A stretch of 64,000 bases of DNA from Penelope pileata (taxonomy: Eukaryota > Chordata > Aves > Galliformes > Cracidae). The notes below the pieces were generated by a model, which saw only the letters and a program-made list of their open reading frames with translations, ran no database searches and was not told the origin of the DNA. The position numbers were made by a program, and so were the translations under genes. This document shows positions 13,301 through 25,300 of this stretch, piece by piece (the first letter of the stretch is position 1; each line of letters begins with the position of its first letter). The DNA lies in assembly GCA_013396635.1 (NCBI GenBank), contig WBMW01005087.1, forward strand, positions 248,001 through 312,000, written 5' to 3'.

Positions 13301-16300
13301 GGGCCATGAAAACTATGGAAAGATTTGTGTTGACATCAGCAGACTTCAAATCAGACCTTCTTTGTTTCTTTTATTTATTTATTTATTTTGTTTTAAAGCA
13401 GCTTTAATGTAAGCTCATAATTCTAGTTCTCAGTCGGACTGATAATAAGTCATTTGGTAAAATAGGCTCTATGTTGCCTCTGCAGAGGAGAAATTCCAGA
13501 CTTGAACAAGATCCTTGACCGAGATGATATAACCATTATGAAAAGAGCCATCTTTTCAACTCAGGTCAGAAAGCATATTACTTATACAAACATCTGCTGT
13601 AGATGTTAAGCATGGCTATGTACAAGAATTGTGTATGACATATGCATGCTTTGAAAAAAAAACCTTTTCAGCAAATATACTTACCGGTAACATTTAAAGA
13701 CCATCTGTGATTGTTTTTAATGAGAGTATGATACAAAATAATTATTTTGGCAAATCCGTAGATCTTCCTACAGTCACAAGCAGGACAACAAATGTCCTAA
13801 TTCTTTTCTGCACAAAGTTCAAGGTCTTTGCATTGTTCCTGAGGATTGAATTCTTCCATTTTTTTGAAAGGTAAAATCAATCTCTTAAGGAGGGATAAGG
13901 TCAATCCTCTACCACTGAAAACAATTAAAAATAAATGGTAGGCATTTCTAAAAGGTGGTACAAATACATTTATTTTGAGATAAATGAACCTGTGACCGCT
14001 TTTATGGTCTCATTTATGTCCTGGGCTATATAAGAAACAACATTATGTGATTGTAAATTTCCTTTCCTATCTTAAAATGAAAGGATAAAAACCTGTCCAC
14101 ATCAATAGCAAAATCTCCCAGTTTCTTCCACTAACCTCAGAAAACAGTAGCGGGACTTTTTGCCAGCAGTTTTGCTTGGCTCATGGATTGCCTTTTCTCT
14201 TTTCAGCGACACTCTCTGCCTCCAGTGACCACCCACAACATGATTGATGATGGCAACGATCCAATACTCAATACCATTCGACGTATTGGCCTTTTCAATA
14301 ACCGGACAGACAGAGTAAAGGTACTTTCTGTCATTTTCATTTTAGACATAAAATGGAATTAAACAACCTCAGTCTGAATCATTAATGTGGAAAGCTCAGT
14401 CAAATTTTTGATAGACAGGCAAGAATATACTCCTAGAGTACTTTCTCCCTCTTACTCCCTTCACAGGAATAACAACTATATATCACATCACAGATATCCT
14501 CAGTTTCTGTTTAATGAAGTTCATTTCAAATTAGAAATCTAACGCTCGGCATTTGACTGCTGTCATTGCTGTATCCTGTATAAGGAATAAGGAACCACTG
14601 AATCTTCTTCTGACATCCAGAAAGTGCCGTAGATCATTTGCCTCTGGATCTGAAACTCTTTAATAGATTTTCTTAGAATTGGAGATCTAAAGTTTCAGCA
14701 CAGGCATTCTAGGAGCATTGGTACCTGTATTGAGAATCCTAACCCTAACCCTGACACTCAGTATTTGCTGCAAAAGCTGACCATGACTCTGATCCTAAGT
14801 AGAAATATTTCCTGTTCATGCTGTGCTCATGTTTAAATCAACTGTTGAAGCTAAACTTAAGTAAATAAATCCTTTCCTGTACTTCCATGTCTGTCTTGCC
14901 AAACCTCAGAAATGATNNNNNNNNNNNNNNNNNNNNNNNNNNNNNNNNNNNNNNNNNNNNNNNNNNNNNNNNNNNNNNNNNNNNNNNNNNNNNNNNNNNN
15001 NNNNNNNNNNNNNNNNNNNNNNNNNNNNNNNNNNNNNNNNNNNNNNNNNNNNNNNNNNNNNNNNNNNNNNNNNNNNNNNNNNNNNNNNNNNNNNNNNNNN
15101 NNNNNNNNNNNNNNNNNNNNNNNNNNNNNNNNNNNNNNNNNNNNNNNNNNNNNNNNNNNNNNNNNNNNNNNNNNNNNNNNNNNNNNNNNNNNNNNNNNNN
15201 NNNNNNNNNNNNNNNNNNNNNNNNNNNNNNNNNNNNNNNNNNNNNNNNNNNNNNNNNNNNNNNNNNNNNNNNNNNNNNNNNNNNNNNNNNNNNNNNNNNN
15301 NNNNNNNNNNNNNNNNNNNNNNNNNNNNNNNNNNNNNNNNNNNNNNNNNNNNNNNNNNNNNNNNNNNNNNNNNNNNNNNNNNNNNNNNNNNNNNNNNNNN
15401 NNNNNNNNNNNNNNNNNNNNNNNNNNNNNNNNNNNNNNNNNNNNNNNNNNNNNNNNNNNNNNNNNNNNNNNNNNNNNNNNNNNNNNNNNNNNNNNNNNNN
15501 NNNNNNNNNNNNNNNNNNNNNNNNNNNNNNNNNNNNNNNNNNNNNNNNNNNNNNNNNNNNNNNCTTACACGATAGCAATCTCCCACCAAGATGAGGAACA
15601 GCCAGCTCCCACATAGGAGATCCTTTCCCCTCAGTGGCCGGCTCTTAAATAAGCCCGGGGTAGTCCCACCCTGGGTCCACTCCTCCTGGTCACATGGAGG
15701 GGGGGTACAGGTGTTCCTTAGGCCAGCCACCGCCCTTCACCAGGTGCTCAATCACTAATTCAGGCCATGACCTCATGTTTCCCTTACAACAGGATACTTG
15801 TATGATAGGCAAATCACAGAGAAAGAAATTAAAGGTACTAGCATCCCACTGTGGCAAGAGACATTGGGGGTGTTTAAGTAATGCTGAGGTTTACTCACTG
15901 ACAAAAATGAGCCTCTTCAATCAAAAAAGCACCAGAGAAAATACAAGTTATTGGATTGTTAAGCTATCTTTCAAAAGACTGGTGATGTTGGCTGGAAATG
16001 AATCACCCAGAGCTGAGAGGACTGGAACTTAAATAAGGTGTGACTGAAAAACAGAAAAAAATAATTCCTCCAGTTTTTTTTTAGTAGCTAATTGGAAGAA
16101 TAGCAAGTTTATGGAAGAATAAAATGTAGGGAGTATAGGGCCATGAAAACTATGGAAAGATTTGTGTTGACATCAGCAGACTTCAAATCAGACCTTCTTT
16201 GTTTCTTTTATTTATTTATTTATTTTGTTTTAAAGCAGCTTTAATGTAAGCTCATAATTCTAGTTCTCAGTCGGACTGATAATAAGTCATTTGGTAAAAT

Positions 16301-19300
16301 AGGCTCTATGTTGCCTCTGCAGAGGAGAAATTCCAGACTTGAACAAGATCCTTGACCGAGATGATATAACCATTATGAAAAGAGCCATCTTTTCAACTCA
16401 GGTCAGAAAGCATATTACTTATACAAACATCTGCTGTAGATGTTAAGCATGGCTATGTACAAGAATTGTGTATGACATATGCATGCTTTGAAAAAAAAAC
16501 CTTTTCAGCAAATATACTTACCGGTAACATTTAAAGACCATCTGTGATTGTTTTTAATGAGAGTATGATACAAAATAATTATTTTGTCAAATCCATAGAT
16601 CTTCCTACAGTCACAAGCAGGACAACAAATGTCCTAATTCTTTTCTGCACAAAGTTCAAGGTCTTTGCATTGTTCCTGAGGATTGAATTCTTCCATTTTT
16701 TTGAAAGGTAAAATCAATCTCTTAAGGAGGGATAAGGTCAATCCTCTACCACTGAAAACAATTAAAAATAAATGGTAGGCATTTCTAAAAGGTGGTACAA
16801 ATACATTTATTTTGAGATAAATGAACCTGTGACCGCTTTTATGGTCTCATTTATGTCCTGGGCTATATAAGAAACAACATTATGTGATTGTAAATTTCCT
16901 TTCCTATCTTAAAATGAAAGGATAAAAACCTGTCCACATCAATAGCAAAATCTCCCAGTTTCTTCCACTAACCTCAGAAAACAGTAGCGGGACTTTTTGC
17001 CAGCAGTTTTGCTTGGCTCATGGATTGCCTTTTCTCTTTTCAGCGACACTCTCTGCCTCCAGTGACCACCCACAACATGATTGATGATGGCAACGATCCA
17101 ATACTCAATACCATTCGACGTATTGGCCTTTTCAATAACCGGACAGACAGAGTAAAGGTACTTTCTGTCATTTTCATTTTAGACATAAAATGGAATTAAA
17201 CAACCTCAGTCTGAATCATTAATGTGGAAAGCTCAGTCAAATTTTTGATAGACAGGCAAGAATATACTCCTAGAGTACTTTCTCCCTCTTACTCCCTTCA
17301 CAGGAATAACAACTATATATCACATCACAGATATCCTCAGTTTCTGTTTAATGAAGTTCATTTCAAATTAGAAATCTAATGCTCGGCATTTGACTGCTGT
17401 CATTGCTGTATCCTGTATAAGGAATAAGGAACCACTGAATCTTCTTCTGACATCCAGAAAGTGCCGTAGATCATTTGCCTCTGGATCTGAAACTCTTTAA
17501 TAGATTTTCTCAGAATTGGAGATCTAAAGTTTCAGCACAGGCATTCTAGGAGCATTGGTACCTGTATTGAGAATCCTAACCCTAACCCTGACACTCAGTA
17601 TTTGCTGCAAAAGCTGACCATGACTCTGATCCTAAGTAGAAATATTTCCTGTTCATGCTGTGCTCATGTTTAAATCAACTGTTGAAGCTAAACTTAAGTA
17701 AATAAATCCTTTCCCGTACTTCCATGTCTGTCTTGCCAAACCTCAGAAATGATCAGCTCCCACTTTCACAGATCTGTCAAGGTTTTTTTGATCTGGCAAT
17801 CTATTACATTTTCTCTGTTAACAAGGACTGTCAATTTATCTATCAGTTCAAAGTAGAAGTTAACACTGCGATTTTTTCCTCTTCCAAACATTGTCTTTGT
17901 AGTCAGATTCATAGCATCTCTGATGACTTATCACTTGTTCTCAATATTTTGGCTTTTAAACCCATGAGGATAACTGAATAACCATTTTCTTTAGCATCCT
18001 AGTATGCTTCTTCCTGGCTTTACATACTTGGAGTATCTACTAAGCATGTGTATCCAATGAGCTCTGAGAAAATAATATGATAATAATATACTAGGTATAA
18101 CAAAAGTAGAGTAGAAATATGCACTGTATATAAATGTAACAAAAAAATACTCAGAACTAACTGTTTGAAGTCATTAGAAAGCAAATTGCACTGCAGACAC
18201 CTCTTCCTGCTTCTCAACAGACTCGAATGGATAGTTTGTACAAAACTGACATTATCACAGAAACATTACCTACTGTATTAAAAGGCTTAGTACTTAATGA
18301 GCTGAATGTCGTGGATAAAAATTCTGTAAACTTGAAAGGGAAAGTCATCTTGAGACTTGTATTATATGTCCATACAGACACAGCATATGAAAAAGCCACA
18401 GTGATGCCAAAGAAAAATCTTAGTTGATTCAGTGGGATCAAATAAGCTTGCATAATGAGTGTACAGGCCATTTGCTGGTTGAATACATTCATATGTTGAT
18501 TTACCCAAGAGAGTAACATGACTATATTGTTAAGAAAGGGTAAAGGCATATCCCTGACATGGAATAATAGTTGAAATATGTAAGTTTGAGGAAGAAAGGC
18601 CCAGAGAATGTTAAACCCTTCCCTCATACCGCTTTCTCCCAAAGCTCACTGGACAGCCTATAGAAGGTGCTTCTCTACTTAGCAGTGGAATATGGGACAG
18701 TGACCCCAAACCGAGCAGAGTCATGCAAATAGATTAGCTTGGGTCCTGGAAGAGGGACATTAACCTAAGCTAATAAGTTTAGTCTTTCAGCAAGATTAGT
18801 TATCCCAAGTCCAGGATTGTGATGATGGAGTTAGAATGCCTGGTTTCAAAATTCAGTCAGTTCTTTAGAGATCCTCTGAACGCTGTAAACATTCCTATAT
18901 TTCTGTTGGATGTTCAGGAGTGCTGTATCCTCATGAGGCCTCCTCTGGAACAAGACATCCCAGTGCTCTGTATCTTGATACAACAGAACAAGAGAACCAA
19001 TTTAGTATTGGTAAATGTTACAGCCTTAGGCATAATTAACAATGTGCATGATCTTTCTTGAGCAGGAAGAATAAGGCCAAAGGCCTATCCAGAAAAGTGT
19101 ATTATCTGTATTATTTCCACGACAAGACTGCATACAGTCAGGATACAAGATAATGCATTTTTGTGTGGGAATTGAATTAGATAACAGGATGGGCAAAGGA
19201 GGTGTTGTCCAGGTACTCAGGAAAAGACCAGAGTGAATAAATTGCTTAAGTTTATTAATAATTAAAATGCATTGATGATAGTTTTCTTTCACCTTTAATG

Positions 19301-22300
19301 TAACTTTTGAATACCCAGGTGATTGTACATCCAGAGTTTCTTTCTTCGACAAGCCCGTTGCTGCCCTTGGACTATGAAGAGTTTGTTAGAGGTTGTCACT
19401 TGGGTGTATTTCCATCATACTATGAACCCTGGGGTTACACTCCAGGTAGGCAATCTGTACATTTTTATAAGTATCAAAAGATGAATAACCATTCTGCTGA
19501 TGCAGAATAGCTTTAAAGCCAGTTTCTTCTGGAGTGCTGAAAAACTCTTTTGACTCTGTTTCCTCTGCAGTGCAAAGGTCTTACTGCTGTCAAAATTTGG
19601 GGGCCAGGTGGTATAAAATGGCATCTACTGACTGACAACTACTCAAATTTGTCCCTGCGCTGGACCCTTTCCCATACTAACATGTAATCTTTTGATTTTC
19701 TGTGGCTTTAGAACAAAAAATCATTTTTTGAACATAATTTTTAATTTGATTCTAGGATATTAAAAGATTTAGAGGAATTGCATATTGAAAAAAACAGCAA
19801 GAACTCTGATACTACCAGCAGACATAATTCAGTGGATTTAATTAAAAATAGCAATGAAGTTTGATAGTTTCATATAACACCATTTCTAAGATATTTACCG
19901 CAAATACTTACATAAGATAATAGATAATCTCACAGACTTAAAGCGGAAATTTTAAAGATACAAGGATCATTTAGTTTCAGGCTCAAAAAAAAAATTGCCT
20001 GGATTTACAAACAGCACTTAACACCTAATAAAATCAGTGCAAACTGTAAACATGAATACCTATGAAGATCAAAGCTTAGATGCCTGTTGTTTTATGTCTT
20101 TCAAAATATCTTCTATAATCTTTGTTCACATCTGAAAGTTTGGATGGTCCTTTGAATTGAATTTGCTGTAAGCCAATAAATCAGAACAAAAGTTTTTCAA
20201 TGTTGATCATTCTCCAGAGCTATTTCTCTCCAACTAAGAGAGCTATCCAATTCCAAGTGAGACAACTGTTTTGCATTCCTGCAATTTCTCTTCCTGATTT
20301 AGTCTTAGCTAATGTATAAAGAAAATGTGACAGCCAGGGATGATTTTGAAGTGAAACTTTAAATTAACCTGGCCAGAAAAGTTAGACTGCTACTTAGCAG
20401 TTTTGAGGAAAGCTATGATTTACACTAGTTAAAAGAGTAGTTTCTCTGTCTTTTACTAATGCAGAAGTGATTCACTTTGTTGATATGCCCATTTCATTCT
20501 CTCAGAAACAAAAAGTGTTATTTTATGTGAATTTGTAGCTCAGTTTATGAACATCAGCTTCATTGTCATATGAATGAAGGCCATGTAGATGGCTATCAGC
20601 GTTTCAAAGACTGGAGCATTTTACTTTATCTGCCTGCTGCATTAGGTTAGACTTAAAGTCATCAGCAGAAACTCCTTAAGCCTGAGTAAATAGTTATTCT
20701 TACTCACAGCAACGACAGAAGTAACTACAAAAGAGGCATACATTTTATAATTTTATAAAACTGGTTCCACATCTACTTTGAAAGCAATCCGAAGTCATTA
20801 TATGTTTTCTTTGCCTGTTGTTACTACAGGGACTAGTTTACAAACAATGAGTATCAAAATACAAAGTTTAACACATTCCTGTAATTAAGAGACTCAGTTT
20901 TGCAAATAGTCATGAACACCTAATAAACATTTGTGTACAACAGGCTTCAATTTAATATCCAAACAGTCCAGATCATGTACTGGGATTATCTGTTTCAATA
21001 CTAGAAAGTTTCTAGGAGTTTTCAACTTCAAGGAGGTTTTCAGTTTTGTTGCTGGAAAACACAAAAATATGCTTGCAAAAACAGTATGAAATCTTCTCTT
21101 TAAATTCCTTTTTTTTTCCCTTTCTTCTTTCTTTTCCTCTAAATCCACAACAAAATATTAGAATTTTCCCGTGATATTTTCAGAGCAGCTCTAGTTTTAT
21201 GGGACCTTCTGTCTGCCTGTTTCATTTTCTTTTTTCTCTGAGGGTGAAACCATTCAAAACATATTGCCTTGAAACATTTTTTGTCTATTTCTTTCGGCAG
21301 CTGAATGTACTGTGATGGGTATTCCCAGTGTGACCACAAATCTTTCTGGATTCGGCTGTTTCATGCAGGAACATGTTGCTGACCCAGCTGCTTATGGTAA
21401 AATTTTAAACACCGTGTCAAAATAGTGCCTCTGAATTAGGAAGCAAAAATCACAGCAAGAATGCTTCAACTCCTCAATTTCATGCTTTCGCAAATGCAGT
21501 GCAGTTCATTGGGGGAATACATTCAGAGCTCCAAAAATCTGGTGATGATGAACAAGCTATTCAGGCTTTGATATTTATCCAAACCTTTTCCAAGTTCTCC
21601 TTCTTTTGTCTTCCTTTAACCTTCTCTCTTCCGAACTTAGCTCTTCCCATCCCTCCTCTGCAGCGTCTCTGCACATCTCTTCAATGCCCCTGGTTACACT
21701 ATAACACTTGGAGCCCTTAAAAGGAAGCACTGAAAGACTGCTTCTCTTTGAATAGTCCAAGAAGAATGCACTAGGACTTTGGGACCAGTGAAGCATGCCC
21801 CCACCAAACAAATAATTTATTATCATGTACACTAAAAAATAAGCCTGTGGCAATGAAAGGAGCCTACTTACAGATAAGAATCTGCTCATAAAGCTTCAGA
21901 AACCATCCATGATTTAAGTGTGTTGAGGAGGCATGCAGCCAACTCCTTGTTTGTCCAGACAATACTGAGAATGTGACCAAACTAGCTTCTTACTGAGCAC
22001 CTTGGCTTGTCTGTGCAAGTGGAGACAGCTCCATGCTAGCACCAGTCCTATCCTGACCTAGGGGATAGGATAGAGGCAGCTGGAGAATATATCCACACCT
22101 GCTTGGCTAGACGTCTTTGAGAACCTTCAGAAAGATCACGGACAGAGAACATGGGTCACTTGCTCTTCTCTGCATAAACATAGATGTGGACATTGACATA
22201 ACTTGCTGTACATTCCTAGGGGACACCAGGCCATTCAATTAAAGTAGTTGCATGTCCATCTTATCCATTAAGAAAGCTGATGTCTAGCCCCCTCTTCTTC

Positions 22301-25300
22301 CCAACACTGTGGTGTGAGGGAGGTGGCAAGAATAGTGTATTGATCTTGGCAAAATACACAAAGTTTACAATTCTGCCAGAATTGTACATTGATTAATGTC
22401 TGTGAGTTAACCATCTCTATGAAAGAAATGTGTATCTGTACTGAAAACATAGCTCATGTCCTACAGACTGATTCTGACTATCCACGCTTCTCACACTTCT
22501 AAATTCTACTGCAAAGTAGGAAAACACTAGATTTTTTTTTAGCAATCAGTATTTGAAAAATGATGGAAGATTTTATCCAGAAACTCTTTAATTCTTTTGG
22601 ACATACTTACACAAGAGAAACAACAACAAAGCCTCTGACTTTTGAGTAATTTGCTGAATTTCAGCCTGAAAGGTAAAGAAAATTGGAATAAAAAATACTC
22701 ATTTCTTTGCAGTTTTCCATTCCATCAAAATAGTAGCAAATCTTCCAGTTATAACTGCCTTCTAAGGTTAAAAAGGACATCTAATAACATTAAACGTTTG
22801 TAAGACTATGCAACAGAAGGTAGAATGGAAATGTAAGAGGTCAGATCCCATTTTCAGTTTGACTCATCTTCATGCTTTTGTGTCCTTCAGGCATCTACAT
22901 TGTTGACAGGAGGTTCCGCTCGCCTGATGAATCATGCAACCAGCTAACTCAGTTCCTTTATGGATTTTGTCAGCAGTCCCGTCGCCAAAGGATCATCCAA
23001 AGAAACCGAACTGAGAGGCTCTCGGATCTGTTGGACTGGAGATACCTAGGCAGGGTGTGTGAAACTATTAATAGAGGTATTAAAAATTCCAGACACTGTC
23101 TTCAGCATCATGCTACAATGCAAGGAGGCATTCCTGTTCTGAAAGGCACCTGACAAAGATGCTAAAGACAAAGACTGCCTTTACATTTCACTGTAATACT
23201 TCCATTGTCCATGGGTAAGGATTGGCATGACTTAACTGAATAGGTTAGAGCAAAAGCCAGTCTCACAGAGCTCTTTCTGCTCTTTATGCTAACATCAGCA
23301 CAAAAAAATGGTATCTCTGAGAACACTGGCAACCCAACATTGAGTGAATAGGATTTGTGCTCTGGAGTCTTTCAAGAATGCTACCTGTTCTTCCTGAAAT
23401 GCTGCAGGGCCCTGTCATTCATCAGCATTCTTAAACTGAATCTATGCCTTAAAGCAAAATAATGTTTTTGATTTGAGAGAGAAAACACTGCAGTACTGCC
23501 TACTAAGAGGAAAGTAGTAAAGCAGTATCCTTAAGTCCACAGGAGCAAAGGAGTAGATGGATGCGCGTGTATCAGTTTTGTAACTATTTTGGATTTTGCT
23601 CTGTGTTGGTATCTGTGTGAGAACCTGTGTGAGACCTGAGTCTGTTTATATGACTCCCAGCACAGTGTAAGGCTCTGACAAAAGCTATTTTTTTCAGTTG
23701 GTGGTGAAGGTGATGGAAACAGGTGAATATAGTGGATCCGTCGAATATTTTTGCCAAATTCTTAAATGCCATGCCTCATCAAACTCATAAATATTTATTC
23801 TTTGTAACTGTTACACCTTCTTCCTATGCAAGGATGAGTCTAAATTTTAAGTGTATATACATACACAGTTAGAAATGTAAAATTTCCTGGTTAAAAAAAG
23901 GCCCACTTTTATGTTGAGAGATCAAGAATACCAGCCACTCTCCACTGAACTACACTGACTGTCATGAGTGCTGGTTTCCATCTTGGTACACCTTAGTCTT
24001 ACAGGAACCTTATTCAGCTTCTGTTCTAGCTTCTGCTCCAGTATGGAGTTCACTATTTCACAGTAATATGTTTATTACAAATATCAATACCATTTGGATT
24101 CTCTCATGTTCAGCTTTTGTTCATCATCATATTTGAGAGCACACTCATGCTTTGTTCCTATTTTTTTTCCACTTAAATCTCAAGACTTCCTTGACTTGTA
24201 AAGTTTTCTCTTTTATGTTGCAGTATTACATGCATGCTAGACACTTGGCACTCAGCAGAACATTCCCTGACAAATTTGAGATGGAACCATGTGCTCCACC
24301 AAAGGTAAAATCTGCTTTTGGAGATGAATTCATCTGCATTTTTGGTTACTGTACAGAGAGAAGGGAAGACGATGTGTGTGTTTCTAAGAGAGAGAGTCAT
24401 TAAGTTTTTATTTAACTGCAGAGAAGTTTACTCACACTTAAAACCTCTAGTTATATACCTAAGCTCCAATCAGGACTTGTAATGGTGTAAGATACAAACA
24501 GTGCCATGTGCAATAAGGGGGCAGTTCTTCGGATGATTTATAGTGACCTGGATGGGACTATGCCACTGTAGACCAGCTGAGGAACTAGCCTTTGGAATTC
24601 TTATTAAAAGACTGGCAGTTCCTAAGTTTTCTTCTGATTAACCCCAAGGAGATTTTCTGCACAAACCTAAAAATAGAAGAGCAGTTGGGAAAGGATATCT
24701 AGGGAAAAAAAGGAGGCCAAATATTGCATTCATCTAAACAGGGTATGTGAGGAGGAGGCTGTGGCTGGAACTTCAAGGGGTCAGTTTAAAGGCATGCTTT
24801 CAGTCACTTTATGTGTAGTACTTATTAGCATTAATATGAAAAGAGACTCTGCTCAAATCCAGTCTAAGATATATACTATTTGAACCAAACCTCCAGACAC
24901 CTCCAGAACAACTTATGTTTTGAAATAAGAAGGAGAAAGGAAGCTTAGGGCAAAATTCCTTGTTTGACTCTGGTTTTGCTGAAATTGACTTTATAACTAG
25001 AAAACTTCAAAATTTCAGACTAACTCTGAATTTCTAACTACATTCTAACGGCAGAGCTCAGAAGGATTTAATGTAGTGGTGAAGGTTTTAATGCTCAATA
25101 AAGGTAGTCATATTTTGCAAGAAACAATGTTGGAAGGGAAGCCCATTGTTTATGACACAGGCTAAACATCGCTGCCATGCAAGCTCTGACTTACTGTTAG
25201 AGAAGGACTGAAGGGATCTATATTCAAGGGAGTTTAATTTTGGAGTGCAGAGCAAGTCTGACTTACGTCCATCACCAATGGTTTGCCTTGTAGCACTGAC

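Larger units (their letters stand above)
12727..14916 (+). repeat. Left copy of a 2190-bp direct duplication ending at the assembly gap
   Basis: Matches 15564-17753 at a constant offset of 2837 bases. By eye I count eight single-base differences (12758, 13134, 13245, 13750, 13758, 14543, 14674, 14878), no indel, and none in the two exons. The copy ends at the last base before the N run. The two facts together suggest unmerged contig ends or two haplotypes rather than a biological duplication. Confidence 0.95.
15564..17753 (+). repeat. Right copy of the 2190-bp direct duplication, starting at the gap edge
   Basis: Starts at the first base after the N run and repeats 12727-14916, after which the sequence becomes unique (cagctcccactttcac). 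Includes second copies of two GYS2 exons and a second, truncated copy of the LTR-like segment. Confidence 0.95.

Noticed and set aside
14737..14757. Telomere-like cctaaccctaaccctg (also near 17575)
   Set aside because: Only about two units; the second occurrence is due to the duplicated segment. Too short to call an interstitial telomere repeat.
14838..15730. Long open frames across the N run on both strands
   Set aside because: They consist almost wholly of unknown bases and have no coding meaning.
18214..18642. 142-codon hydrophobic minus-strand frame in a GYS2 intron
   Set aside because: The hydrophobicity reflects T-rich sequence; no receptor motif, no splice context and no family resemblance.
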